64,000 nt of DNA from Leptolyngbya sp. FACHB-261 (GCF_014696065.1 NZ_JACJPL010000026.1:62001-126000); one strand, 5' to 3'; positions 24,825 through 38,732 are shown, numbered from the stretch's first letter. Made by a program: numbers and translations. Notes: generated from the sequence alone by a model not told the origin.

Positions 24825-27506
24825 ATGAGTGCTACGCCGATCACTGCAACCTATCGCCTTCAACTTACCGATAAGTTCACACTAGACCAGGCTCGCGAGC
24901 TTATTCCTTATTTTCAGAAGCTGGGCATCAGTCATTTCTACACCTCACCGATCCAGCAGTCCCGCAGTGATCACGGCTACGACATCACCGAACACAGCCA
25001 CGTCAAAACTGAGATCGGCGGTGATGAAGCATTTCGCAGCTTTGCCCAGGCTGCAAAGGCGGCTGGGCTCGGCATTATCCTCGATATCGTGCCCAATCAC
25101 ATGGGCATTATCGGCAATCAAAATCACGTCTACAACAAGGTGCTAGCCTTTGGCCCTCGATCGCAATGGGCGCAGTTTTTTGATATTGACTGGCTGGGCT
25201 ACACGTCTTTACCACCCGAGAATCGAGTGCTCATTCCTATCTTGGGCGAGCATTTAGGGCAAGTGGTTGCTAAAGGCGAGATTCAACTGGTATTCGCGCC
25301 TGAAGAGAAGGGAGTTTTTTATCCCTTATATGTAGATTATTACGATAATTGGTATCCTCTCAAGCCAGAAAGTTATGCCACAGTTTTAGAAGCAGCTTCT
25401 AATCTTAGGCCATCTGGAGCTTATTCTGATCTGATTTCGCGATTTCAGGCTTTGGCCAAGTGCGATCAAGAGAATTATGAAGTCCAGTCTATTCAACTGA
25501 TCGCTGATTTGCAAAGTAAACTGGCTCAAAATCCTGATTGGGCTGAAGCGATTAGCCAGGCTGTTGCAACCATCAATCAGCAACCAGAGCAACTACTGAA
25601 GCTCTTAGATCAACAATATTATCGCTTAGCCAGTTGGCGCATCGCTGCTTATGACATTAACTATCGACGTTTTTTTGATATTGATGCCCTGATTGGTTTG
25701 CAGGTAGAATTGCCAATTGTCTTCGACGCAGCCCATCAACTGATTGAACGCTTTCATCAGGAGGGTCTCATTGATGGTGTCCGCATCGACCACATTGATG
25801 GCCTCAAAGATCCAACTGCCTATCTGACCCAGCTACGGCAACGCTTTGGTCCAGACTTTTACATTACTGTTGAGAAAATCCTAGAGCACGATGAGGTATT
25901 GCCCGAGTTTTGGCCGATTCAAGGGACTTCGGGCTATGACTACCTGAGCACTCTCAACCAGGTGCTGGTGGATGAAGAGCAAGGGGAAGCCTTTCGAGCC
26001 GGTTATCAAGCTTGGTTGAACGAACCAGTTCTCGATTTTGCGGAGCTGGTTTACACCTCCAAGCACAAAATCATGCATTTCAGCTTGCCCGGTGACATTG
26101 CCCGTTTGTCAGCCCAGGCTTATCGCATCAGTCGCAGTGAACATTACGACTTCTCAGAAGCGGTGCTGCGCGACTGCCTGCGCGAAATTATTGCCTGTTT
26201 TCCGGTTTACCGCACCTATATTGATGCTGGCAATGCTGAACAGATCTCAGAGATTGATCGAGCACGCTTACAAGGAGCCGTGGCTGAGGCAAAACAGCGC
26301 CGGGTCGATATCCCAGCATCAACTTGGGACTATGTCGAGAACTTGCTCTTGCAGCCTACGACACCAGAACGTTTGACCCTAATCCAACGCTTTCAGCAAG
26401 TCACTGGGCCAGTGATGGCCAAGGGCAAAGAAGATACAGCTTTCTACAATTACAATCTGTTGATTAGCCTGAACGAAGTGGGTTGTGAACCGGCTCATTT
26501 CGGTTGGCCAGTTGCAGATTTTCATGCTGCCAATCAGCAGCGTCAGAGCCACTTCCCCTATTCGATGTTGAGCAGTTCAACTCACGATACTAAGCGCAGT
26601 GAAGATGCGCGTGCACGTTTGCATGTGCTCTCAGAAATTCCCGAGACCTGGTATTACCATCTGGGGCAGTGGCATCAACTCAATCAGAAGCATCCGTTAG
26701 CCATTCATCCTAACGACGAGCTGCTGATCTATCAAACCTTACTAGCGATTTGGCCAATACAAGGTCGCTCAGGCTTAGATGAAACTTTGATTCAGCGGGT
26801 CAATACACCTGGCCAAGGGATCAGCAAGGCGCTACGCGAAGCCAAAGCCCGCACTAGTTGGACGAACCCCAATGCTGAATACGAAGCGCAAGTTCAGCAA
26901 TTTACTCAAGCCATTCTGCATGATGAAGAGTTCATCAATGCTTTTGACCTGTTTGCCACCCAAATTGCTGGCTATGGTGCCTTAAACAGCTTGGCTCAAG
27001 TGGTGTTGAAGATTTTCTCACCGGGAGTTCCCGACTTTTATCAAGGCAGCGAAACCTTGCTGTTCCAGATTGTGGATCCGGACAATCGAGTGCCTGTGAA
27101 ATATGGGCCATTGCAAACCATGCTGGCAGAGGTTGAGAGCCTCAATTCAGTTGCTCTGCCCGCTCATGATCCACGACTGAAACTGCTGGTCACTCAGCGC
27201 GCCCTTACTTACCGCCGCCAGTACCCAGAGCTGCTGACCATTGGCGCTTATCAGCCGCTTGAAATAGCAACCAAACATCTGGTTGCCTTTGCCCGCAGCC
27301 ATGAACGTCAGCTTGCCTTGGTCCTGGCGCCTCGCTTTTTGTCGCAACAGACCGATCAGCACTGGGAGCAAACTCAACTCAAGCTGCCGCCCCAGCTAGA
27401 GGGAACCTATCACCACCTGTTCACTGGCGAGCAGATAGACTTTCGTGGCGATTTAGCAGCTCTGTTTAGCCGCTTTCCCGTTGCTGTCTTAGTGCGAGAA
27501 GCTTGA
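24825..27506 (+). CDS. treY: Malto-oligosyltrehalose synthase
   Basis: 893 residues, a GH13 (amylase-type) enzyme that converts the reducing end of maltodextrins to a trehalose unit. N-terminal TYRLQLTDKFTLDQARELIPYFQKLGISHFYTSP, SDHGYDITEHSHVKTEIGG, LDIVPNHMGI, DGVRIDHIDGLKDPTAYL (nucleophile Asp region), YITVEKILEHDEVLP (acid/base Glu) and STHDTKRSED are all standard for TreY. The usual partner TreZ is not in this window. The start is ATG 24825. The GH31 enzyme and the isomerase upstream in the window suggest an interest in maltodextrin or trehalose metabolism, a desiccation or osmotic-stress trait. Confidence 0.97.
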   Translation: MSATPITATYRLQLTDKFTLDQARELIPYFQKLGISHFYTSPIQQSRSDHGYDITEHSHVKTEIGGDEAFRSFAQAAKAAGLGIILDIVPNHMGIIGNQNHVYNKVLAFGPRSQWAQFFDIDWLGYTSLPPENRVLIPILGEHLGQVVAKGEIQLVFAPEEKGVFYPLYVDYYDNWYPLKPESYATVLEAASNLRPSGAYSDLISRFQALAKCDQENYEVQSIQLIADLQSKLAQNPDWAEAISQAVATINQQPEQLLKLLDQQYYRLASWRIAAYDINYRRFFDIDALIGLQVELPIVFDAAHQLIERFHQEGLIDGVRIDHIDGLKDPTAYLTQLRQRFGPDFYITVEKILEHDEVLPEFWPIQGTSGYDYLSTLNQVLVDEEQGEAFRAGYQAWLNEPVLDFAELVYTSKHKIMHFSLPGDIARLSAQAYRISRSEHYDFSEAVLRDCLREIIACFPVYRTYIDAGNAEQISEIDRARLQGAVAEAKQRRVDIPASTWDYVENLLLQPTTPERLTLIQRFQQVTGPVMAKGKEDTAFYNYNLLISLNEVGCEPAHFGWPVADFHAANQQRQSHFPYSMLSSSTHDTKRSEDARARLHVLSEIPETWYYHLGQWHQLNQKHPLAIHPNDELLIYQTLLAIWPIQGRSGLDETLIQRVNTPGQGISKALREAKARTSWTNPNAEYEAQVQQFTQAILHDEEFINAFDLFATQIAGYGALNSLAQVVLKIFSPGVPDFYQGSETLLFQIVDPDNRVPVKYGPLQTMLAEVESLNSVALPAHDPRLKLLVTQRALTYRRQYPELLTIGAYQPLEIATKHLVAFARSHERQLALVLAPRFLSQQTDQHWEQTQLKLPPQLEGTYHHLFTGEQIDFRGDLAALFSRFPVAVLVREA

Positions 27507-27557
27507 GCAATTAGTCCCTCTGGTGCCTGCCCCAGAGCTGAATGAGACCATCTGAAC

Positions 27558-29444
27558 TTAGGGCAGAGGCGAGCCTGCAGGCTCTGTAGGCTCGGCGGGG
27601 AGATTGATAAACAGGCCGATACCGTTGTGGACCCGAGCTGCGGTCTGAGGCGACCGGTTAATCATCTCGCCTCCTAGCCATAGAGCACTAGAACTACCGC
27701 CATCTAAGTTGAGCGCATCGACTGCGCCTAGCTTCTGCATCAGTTGGGCAGTTTCGCCTAGCGTTGGACGATCCCCCGACGGTCCATTACTGAAGGTCGC
27801 CAGGACAATCTGGCCATTGTCTAGCCGCCCGATGGCGCTGCGGTCGGCCCGCTGACTCTGGAACCCAGGCTGAAAACTCTCTGCTGCGGCATTGAGCACA
27901 ATCTGCCCGTTTTTGACCAGCAGGGGACCGGCCCCAACCACGTGGGGAAACACTTCAAAGCTGCCAGGGGTAGTCTTGGCCACACCCTCAACGGCAACAC
28001 CCGGTTGCAGGGCATTGACCGCTCGTTGAAAGCCGCGGGCGACCAGCAAATAGCCATTGGCTGGAATCGAGACCTCGACTTGCCCAGCGGCCCCTCCTGC
28101 GACCTGGCTAACCACTCGGTCATTCTCAACCGTGATCAGAACTTCGTTGTCAATGATTGGACGATACACCGCTCCCCAAGCCGTGGTGTAGCGGGCTAGC
28201 CCTGCCTGCACATAGCCGCTGTTAAGGTTAGTTAGCGCGAATGAGCCATTGTCGCTTTGGACCGTTTCCTGAAGACTCAAACGGTCCATCTCAATGTCGC
28301 CCTGGTCGTTCCAGGCAATGGCAGCTCGGTTCAGAATCGGTCCTGAAACCCAGCGTCCTTCTCGACGGATTGCACCCAGAGGCAAGCGATTATTGCGATT
28401 AAAGAAGCCACCGTTGATCACGGCTGCGGCTTGCCAGCGTCGGGCCATCTCCCCTACCGAGGTGGTTCCTGGTTGAGACTGAGGATTGGTCCAAATCGGT
28501 TTCAGTGAAACTCCGGGCTGCTTAAGGTCTACAGCCAGCCAGGACGCCGCAAAGCTGCGATTGCCAAGGTTCAGCGTTTGCTGGCGGCGGTGCACACCTG
28601 GGGCCCAACGCAAATCCCGAGTTGGAAGATCGGCTGGGCGCAGATCAATCACCAGGCGCGGCGGCGAGCCCAGAGTGGTAACCCCCGGAGTGAGATCGGC
28701 TTGTGCCAGCTGAAAGTTGAGATTGATTCGGTTGCCCTGACGGAGCACCTGTAGATCGGGCAATGCTTGCTTGGTTCCGCTTGCCTTCTGCTGCCTAGAA
28801 ATTGACCTGGAAGTTGATAGGAGCTCATCAGACGCTGTTGCATCTAAGGAGAGGCTGTAGACACCAGCCGCCCGGATGCCCCGCCAGGGTGTTGGGTGAT
28901 CTAGTTCCACTACCCAACGTTCACCCCAAGGCTGTCTAGCCCGTCGCAGCGATAAAACTTGTGCCGGTAGAGTATTCAGCTGCAGGGTGTTGCCTCGGAT
29001 TTGCGCTTGCCAACCCAAGGTTCCTAGCGCATCCAAATCCAAAAAGCGGTTTTGCACAGGACGGTCAAACAGAACTCGGGTCAGCAGAGGGGGTGTAAAC
29101 CAGGTGAATGGTTGCTGAGCTGCATTTTGCGTATCTGCTAAGTTGAGGCCCGCTTCCTGGCTCAGCCAAAAATCACTAATGCCAATTGCCGTGCCCCACT
29201 GTCCCCAAGCTCCCGTTGAGGGATTGCCGTTCAGTTCCAACTGGCTGCCTGTCTGAGCTGGACCAACGGAGAGTTGTGCGATCCCCGGTGCTGATACCCC
29301 CATTAGCGTCATAGCAGTGAGCAAGGGTGCACATAACAGCGTCGATAGCAGCGCTGCTGAAACCGGCTTTAATTCCCCACGGCCTGCCCTAGTACACAGC
29401 CGCCACAGGCGCGTTTGTGCGCCGAACTTAATACTTGACTTCAC
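27558..29444 (-). CDS. Secreted AMIN-like plus phosphodiester glycosidase (NAGPA) domain protein
   Basis: 628 residues from GTG 29444, the best start by context (AGGAGAATTGCAGGTC upstream); the frame continues to TTG 29495. An N-terminal hydrophobic segment (AALLSTLLCAPLLTAMTLMGVSAPGIAQ) suggests export. The middle (about 100-300) is beta-rich with PPRLVIDL-type strands typical of AMIN cell-envelope domains. The last ~320 residues match the phosphodiester glycosidase fold: AAVINGGFFNRNNRLPLGAIRREGRWVSGP, RSAIGRLDNGQIVLATFSNG, and GAVDALNLDGGSSSALWLGGEMINRS. NAGPA-like enzymes remove GlcNAc from phosphodiesters; a role in envelope or exopolysaccharide processing is inferred. It converges with treY (51-nt gap) and diverges from the glutamate synthase gene. 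Confidence 0.9.
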   Translation of the reverse strand: MKSSIKFGAQTRLWRLCTRAGRGELKPVSAALLSTLLCAPLLTAMTLMGVSAPGIAQLSVGPAQTGSQLELNGNPSTGAWGQWGTAIGISDFWLSQEAGLNLADTQNAAQQPFTWFTPPLLTRVLFDRPVQNRFLDLDALGTLGWQAQIRGNTLQLNTLPAQVLSLRRARQPWGERWVVELDHPTPWRGIRAAGVYSLSLDATASDELLSTSRSISRQQKASGTKQALPDLQVLRQGNRINLNFQLAQADLTPGVTTLGSPPRLVIDLRPADLPTRDLRWAPGVHRRQQTLNLGNRSFAASWLAVDLKQPGVSLKPIWTNPQSQPGTTSVGEMARRWQAAAVINGGFFNRNNRLPLGAIRREGRWVSGPILNRAAIAWNDQGDIEMDRLSLQETVQSDNGSFALTNLNSGYVQAGLARYTTAWGAVYRPIIDNEVLITVENDRVVSQVAGGAAGQVEVSIPANGYLLVARGFQRAVNALQPGVAVEGVAKTTPGSFEVFPHVVGAGPLLVKNGQIVLNAAAESFQPGFQSQRADRSAIGRLDNGQIVLATFSNGPSGDRPTLGETAQLMQKLGAVDALNLDGGSSSALWLGGEMINRSPQTAARVHNGIGLFINLPAEPTEPAGSPLP

Positions 29445-29839
29445 GACCTGCAATTCTCCTGAAACCCTTGCGGTCTTTGGGATAGGTTGCCCCAATTGGG
29501 CGGGTTAAATACACCGGAGTCTAACGCGTATCAGGAGTTAGTGACTTGAGATTTTGCTAATGCCTGCATAATTTAAGAAAAAGATCAAGAATGGTTTAAT
29601 TCAGACAAAGCTAAGTGCGCACTCCAGCCTATAAGTCCCCATGAGCCTTTGTGCTCAGGTCGGTAAGGCTATCCCATATAATGTCTCTGCTACATTGTTG
29701 AGCCGGATTCACGCGTCGGAATTTGCTGGCTGCCTGCTATTGTTGAATTCTTACATCGGGCGTCGGGTCAGCAATTTCAGTGTCTCCTAACTCTTCGGGA
29801 GCCTGTGGCTTTATTAGTTGACCTCCGCGCAGCGGTTCC
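29445..29839. other. Intergenic region, divergent promoters, no gene seen
   Basis: About 400 nt between the minus-strand glycosidase gene and the glutamate synthase gene. I see no coding sequence or tRNA. Part of it is AT-rich (29540-29620), which fits promoters. The NtcA-type site lies just downstream. Confidence 0.6.
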
Positions 29840-29853
29840 GTAATGTTCAGTAC
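29840..29853 (+). promoter_or_regulatory. NtcA-type binding site GTA-N8-TAC upstream of glutamate synthase
   Basis: GTAATGTTCAGTAC fits the NtcA consensus GTA-N8-TAC exactly. NtcA is the CRP-family nitrogen regulator of cyanobacteria. The site is about 120 nt upstream of the glutamate synthase start, a sensible promoter position, although the downstream -10 element is weak (CAATCA-like at 29876). A perfect match of six fixed bases can occur by chance; the context raises its value. Confidence 0.55.
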
Positions 29854-29970
29854 ACAGAGTTCTGGTCTGATTGCCCAATCAGGCCCATGTTGCATCTCTA
29901 GTCTGCCTCTGAATTAACCAGATTGAACGAGCTGTCATTCATGTCTAGACCCCGCAAGGAACGCATCGAG

Positions 29971-34608
<4,638 letters not shown>

Positions 34609-34655
34609 CGTTTGCATTTGCAGCGCTAGGGTTGTTACTTAAAAAAAGCCTCAAA

Positions 34656-34693
34656 AGAAGCCCGAAGAGTTAAATCAAACTCTTCGGGCTTCT
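34656..34693. terminator. Strong hairpin between convergent genes, likely bidirectional terminator
   Basis: A 16-bp perfect stem AGAAGCCCGAAGAGTT / AACTCTTCGGGCTTCT around a 6-nt loop, with an A7 tract just before and a TTGT run just after. The A tract gives a U-run for minus-strand transcripts, so it can terminate the ParM-like gene as well as glsF. Confidence 0.85.
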
Positions 34694-34724
34694 TGTAGGG
34701 CTTTCTATTTATTGAGAAGTGCGC

Positions 34725-35903
34725 TTAAAGAGTAGCGGAGGCTCCGGCAGCTCGGAAGGTCGGAGCGAGAGGGAAGCGGTTCATGAACTCTAAACCACCC
34801 ATGGCAACCGACATACGGCCATTCGGTAGGAAATGGGGTTCCCAAGACTCTTTGATTTCTCCTTTGATCAGCTCAGCACTGCCTCCAGAGAAGACCATGT
34901 GCTGCAAAGGTAAACCCACGAGTCGATTGGAAATTTCCTCTAAGATTTGCCACCTGAAACCTGTGATTTCGGGTTGAAAGTATTTTCGGATATCGATCGT
35001 GGTCGAGCCGTTAGCCGTAAATACTTCCAGGCTGGAAACACCGTTGGTTGCGTAAGCAACAAAGGCTCTAAAGATCTCATCGTTGGTAATGCGGGGATTG
35101 ACTTTATCCCGCAGTTGGCTCGCCACCGATTCAACGATGGTGATCGTGCCCATATCGATCGGCAGCTTGTCTTCGAACGGTAAATAGAGCGGCTTACCGT
35201 AGGAACTCACCGTAAAGCCAGCAATCTGCACATCACGGTTGCCTGCCTCTACCACGCCTACCGTTGAGTTAGCGGGAAATAGCTTCTCAACATAGGCTGC
35301 TCGGACCCAGGCGAACCAAGTTTCTGGCTTAATTGCCAGGGTTGCTTCACCACCAAATAGGCGGCGAGCAATGCTGGTGGTAATCATGCGGGTGCCCCGC
35401 TCATTGGTGACCTCAAAGGTACGAGGCGTGCCGTCTTCCTCTTCAAATAGACGGCGCAAATCTTCCCAATGGGGCAGACCACTACGATTACCTGCTGTGT
35501 TGATCAGATGTTGGGGCAGGCCGAAGCCCAGCTCTACATGCAGATCTTTATCCCAGCGGCCCTGCACACTCAGAGTGGAAAGGACAGACAGCGTCAGCAG
35601 TAACGTGTTCGTACCTGTTTTTCCGGAGTTGGCAATCCGCCCAAATTCCTTCACTTCCGCGCCGACACCCGCAACCAACTTGGGGTAGCCATCCACCTGA
35701 AATGTAAATAGTGTCTCGCCACTCAGGGTCGAAGTTCTATACCGGCCTAGAACCGATGGAATTAAGCCAGAGGAGGCAGGGGCTTGCCCAGGCAGATGGA
35801 AGGTAGCGCCATCAGCAGCGAATTTGAGGGCGCTGGTGCCCGGATCGATAAAAACGGCGATGAGCCGATCTGACGTTTTGTCTCTCTCGACGGTTGCTGT
35901 CAT
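34725..35903 (-). CDS. ParM/StbA-like actin-family ATPase
   Basis: 392 residues. Actin-fold elements: phosphate-1 loop IDPGTSALKFA near the N-terminus, phosphate-2-like segment VGVVEAGNRDVQIAGF, and adenosine motif MVFSGGSAELIKGEI near the C-terminus. The gene is the ParM/StbA type used for filament-based plasmid partition, but no adaptor (parR) or partition-site repeats are adjacent. In cyanobacteria such homologues also occur on chromosomes and their role is not settled. The start ATG 35903 has AGAGATC upstream. It is the last gene on the minus strand before the glsF terminator, and is separated by 660 nt from the AIM24 cluster. Confidence 0.85.
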   Translation of the reverse strand: MTATVERDKTSDRLIAVFIDPGTSALKFAADGATFHLPGQAPASSGLIPSVLGRYRTSTLSGETLFTFQVDGYPKLVAGVGAEVKEFGRIANSGKTGTNTLLLTLSVLSTLSVQGRWDKDLHVELGFGLPQHLINTAGNRSGLPHWEDLRRLFEEEDGTPRTFEVTNERGTRMITTSIARRLFGGEATLAIKPETWFAWVRAAYVEKLFPANSTVGVVEAGNRDVQIAGFTVSSYGKPLYLPFEDKLPIDMGTITIVESVASQLRDKVNPRITNDEIFRAFVAYATNGVSSLEVFTANGSTTIDIRKYFQPEITGFRWQILEEISNRLVGLPLQHMVFSGGSAELIKGEIKESWEPHFLPNGRMSVAMGGLEFMNRFPLAPTFRAAGASATL

Positions 35904-36429
35904 AGATCTCTGTTGAACCTGTGGGATGCGACTGCGGCGAAGGGTAGGTGCAACTCTCTAGTCTCTGAAGGGCAGCCAGTAGTCTCTACAGAAGCTCTAG
36001 CGTTGTCCCGGACAACGCCACGTTAGCCCCGAGACTATTACAAAACTTCACTGAGCTTATGGCGGAGGTCGTGATGCGTGGAGCGTTAAGCTTCTTCCTG
36101 TTTTAAACTCAATGAAGAAGCACTAGTTTTATCGAGTATTAACTAAATTGTGATCCAAATTTGAGTTGCACAAACTTCTGTTAACCTGATCGTTTTCTAG
36201 AGGCAGAGTTGCTACTCTTAAATCAGGCACAAGGACATAGAGCGGTTTTAGGGTTGTGTCGCCTCCCCTAAGCCATTGCAGCACTACTTACAGCATCAGT
36301 TCACTGCAGTAGCCATAAAAAGAACAGCTCAAATTTTGAGTCGTACCTGGCAAATTTGCTGATTGTTAGCATCCGTGGTCTTGCCAGATTCGGCCTCATA
36401 AAAGAGAGCTAAACCATTCAGTTAAATAA
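35904..36429. other. Intergenic region without a supported gene
   Basis: About 520 nt upstream of the ParM-like gene and downstream of the AIM24 cluster. It contains AT-rich tracts and a small palindrome (CTCAAATTTTGAG near 36331) but no convincing reading frame. A promoter for the ParM-like gene is expected near its right side. Confidence 0.5.
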
Positions 36430-36548
36430 GGAGGGATGTACTAAGCTTACTCGTCAGTGCTGTAAGTATCGGTAAACCTTAGTTGGAACGCTGGTTTGAA
36501 TAAGTTTGCGTGGACCTGGTAGCCTTCTACTAGGTCCACTGAGTTTTT
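36430..36548 (+). ncRNA. Candidate small RNA or tiny gene ending in an intrinsic terminator
   Basis: A clear plus-strand terminator lies at 36510-36548: 13 pairs (GTGGACCTGGTAG / CTACTAGGTCCAC, one wobble), 4-nt loop and T5 at 36544-36548. No annotated gene lies upstream on this strand for at least 700 nt. AAGGAGG at 36429-36435 is a Shine-Dalgarno-like sequence but is followed by ATG TAC TAA only. This suggests an unrecognised transcript; the coordinates of its 5' end are not known. Confidence 0.35.
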
Positions 36549-36567
36549 GTAGCGACTTAACAACTAA

Positions 36568-37275
36568 CTAATCGTTGCTCTTTACAGGCCGGTAGGGATG
36601 GAGCCAGCGCAGGAAAGAAACCAGTTGGCGAGTTTGGACCCATACTCGGCCCTGACCTCGGAAGCGGCACACCAGACCCTCACCCCCAAACAGGCTGGTC
36701 TTCAGGCCACCTACAAACTCAACGCTGTAATCTAAGCTATCTTCAAAGGCCACAATGTAACCTGTATCGACGACATAGTTGCCGGTAACAGGGATTTCTA
36801 GAACGGCGCCATAGGTACTAAACCAGAGATCACCCTGACCAGTCGCTCGTAGCAGAAACAGGGATTCGCCATTGAAAAAGCCTTTGAAACCCTGCCATTT
36901 ACTGTCTAGATTGACACCCATGCCAGCCGCAACAAAGGCTGAAGATTGTAGAAAAATTGAGTTGCCATTTAGATAGTAATGTTGCACATCTCCGGGCGTA
37001 GCGGGTGCAACATACAATTCCCCAGGCTGCTGCTCGGCTGAGAACTCGTTAATGAATAACGACTCGCCCCCTAACATGCGTTTAACGCCTTTCAATAAGC
37101 CACCCTTGACCTTGGTTTTCATGGTCAAATGGCGATCCATAGAGGCCATGGCTGAAGCCTCAACTTGCACCGTCTGTCCAGCCTGAAGTTGCAGTTTTAG
37201 GAAGGCGTAATCGGGCTGATGGCTGAGTTCATAGGGTGTATCAAATTGTTCGGTGCGACGGTCTTGAACATTCAT
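36568..37275 (-). CDS. AIM24 family protein, third gene of the cluster
   Basis: 235 residues from ATG 37275; the frame opens further upstream in the preceding gene's tail. The AIM24/TIGR00266 fold is visible: SAMASMDRHLTMKTKVKGGLLKGVKRMLGGESLFINEF, VAPATPGDVQHYYLNG, WQGFKGFFNGESLFLLRATGQGDLWFSTYG, and a final GGEGLVCRFRGQGRVWVQTR. The middle motif FFNGES departs from the FFSGES of its neighbour. AIM24 has a mitochondrial namesake in yeast; bacterial members have no settled function. It is the last of three consecutive paralogues on the minus strand (22-nt gap to the second). Confidence 0.9.
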   Translation of the reverse strand: MNVQDRRTEQFDTPYELSHQPDYAFLKLQLQAGQTVQVEASAMASMDRHLTMKTKVKGGLLKGVKRMLGGESLFINEFSAEQQPGELYVAPATPGDVQHYYLNGNSIFLQSSAFVAAGMGVNLDSKWQGFKGFFNGESLFLLRATGQGDLWFSTYGAVLEIPVTGNYVVDTGYIVAFEDSLDYSVEFVGGLKTSLFGGEGLVCRFRGQGRVWVQTRQLVSFLRWLHPYRPVKSND

Positions 37276-37297
37276 CGATCGAATCTCCAGGAGCAGC

Positions 37298-37975
37298 TTA
37301 GCGAGGGGGAAGTTTAGGACCAACCGTGCGTCCAAAGGCAGGTGGGTTGTGAGTTTGGCAAAAGACTTTGCCTTTGCCTTTGAAACGACAAACTAAGCCT
37401 TCGCCACCCAAGAAAGAACCAATCCAACCTCGACCGGCTTTGGTGACTTTGAAATCCAGGCTTTGCTCAAACGCGACAATGTGACCGGTATCGACAGTGT
37501 ATTCACCATCGACATCGATCTCGTATACAGCCCCAAAGGCATTCAGCAGCACCGGCCCCCGTCCTGAGACATCGATCCAAAAGACTGATTCACCGGAGAA
37601 GAAGGACTTAAATCCTTTCCATCCCAGGTCAAGATGGACGCCAAGCGCGGAGGCCAAATAGGAACTTCCCTGTACAACTAGATTGAGGCCGTCTCGCATC
37701 TGGTAGACGATCACATCCCCCACCAGAGTTGGTGCTAGGTAAACTTCGCCTCCCTGCTGGCTGGGGCGAAAGGTATTGAGAAATAACGACTCGCCCGACA
37801 GCATGCGCCGCAGACCTGCCATCAGTCCCTTGCCCCGTTGTTTAATGGCGGTGCTGACGTTCATGTCACCGCTCATGCAAATCATGGCTCCGCTTTCCGC
37901 AGTCAGCTCCTCACCAGGCTCTAGTGCGACATGAGCAGCAGCAGCACCAGGTGAGTGCAAAATTTCAATCTTCAT
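37298..37975 (-). CDS. AIM24 family protein, second gene of the cluster
   Basis: 225 residues. Family motifs: SGAMICMSGDMNVSTAIKQRGKGLMAGLRRMLSGESLFLNTF, VYLAPTLVGDVIVYQM, WKGFKSFFSGESVFWIDVSGRGPVLLNAFG, EYTVDTGHIVAFEQSLDFKV and GGEGLVCRFKGKGKVFCQTHNP. The ATG shares one base with the stop of the upstream paralogue (TGATG), so translation is coupled. Confidence 0.92.
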   Translation of the reverse strand: MKIEILHSPGAAAAHVALEPGEELTAESGAMICMSGDMNVSTAIKQRGKGLMAGLRRMLSGESLFLNTFRPSQQGGEVYLAPTLVGDVIVYQMRDGLNLVVQGSSYLASALGVHLDLGWKGFKSFFSGESVFWIDVSGRGPVLLNAFGAVYEIDVDGEYTVDTGHIVAFEQSLDFKVTKAGRGWIGSFLGGEGLVCRFKGKGKVFCQTHNPPAFGRTVGPKLPPR

Positions 37976-38637
37976 CAGCGCACCTTGGGGTAAAGGAATT
38001 TCACGAGGCTGTCCATGCTGCGAGACTGAAGCACAATTTTGCCGTTACCCATGATGCGGTTGACTAGTCCCTCACCGGAAAAGAAGGACCCAAATAAGCT
38101 GCTGGATAGGCCCACCTGCAAGTTCAACTGCGGCTCGTAAGCTACTAGGTGGTTAGTATCTACAACATACTCACCAACCACTGTTTTTTCGGTTAGCCCA
38201 CCGTAGGAGCCGAAAAAGACCCGGCCATTGCCCGAGACAACTTGCTTGAAGAGTCCTTCCCCAGAAATCCAACTGGCAAAGCCTGCCCAACGGATACTCA
38301 AGTTGACACCAGGTTCGTGGGCGATGTAAGCACCGGGTTGCAGACAGAGTTGATTGCCCTGGAGGTTGATGAACATGATGTCCCCAGGGGTGCTTTGCGT
38401 AAGCACCACCTGTTGGGGCGCAGAACTCAAGTTGGCAAAGGTGTTGAGGAACAGGGACTCGCCGCCCAATAGGCGTCTGAGTAAGGCACTGAGAACACCA
38501 CCTGAAAATTGGGTTGTCATCTCAATGCCGGTGGACATACTGACCATAGCGCTGGCCTCGGCGGTGATTTTCTCGCCCGGACCCAGCGTTACGAAGATAG
38601 TGGCAAAGGCAGGTTTATAACGAATTTCAGTTTTCAC
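37975..38637 (-). CDS. AIM24 family protein, first gene of the cluster
   Basis: 220 residues with a GTG start at 38637. Motifs: ASAMVSMSTGIEMTTQFSGGVLSALLRRLLGGESLFLNTF, VVLTQSTPGDIMFINLQGN, WAGFASWISGEGLFKQVVSGNGRVFFGSYG, EYVVDTNHLVAYEPQL, and FSGEGLVNRIMGNGKIVLQSRS. The three paralogues are clearly diverged from each other, so they are an old triplication and may form a hetero-oligomer. It lies 153 nt downstream of the MBL-ferredoxin gene on the same strand. Confidence 0.92.
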   Translation of the reverse strand: MKTEIRYKPAFATIFVTLGPGEKITAEASAMVSMSTGIEMTTQFSGGVLSALLRRLLGGESLFLNTFANLSSAPQQVVLTQSTPGDIMFINLQGNQLCLQPGAYIAHEPGVNLSIRWAGFASWISGEGLFKQVVSGNGRVFFGSYGGLTEKTVVGEYVVDTNHLVAYEPQLNLQVGLSSSLFGSFFSGEGLVNRIMGNGKIVLQSRSMDSLVKFLYPKVR

Positions 38638-38732
38638 AAAGACCTCATATGAATGTATCGGCTTTGTCGCTTGGCTTTAGCGTTCCCGCACGACCTTTCG
38701 AGGTCTATTTCTGTCACAAAAATCAAACTTGG

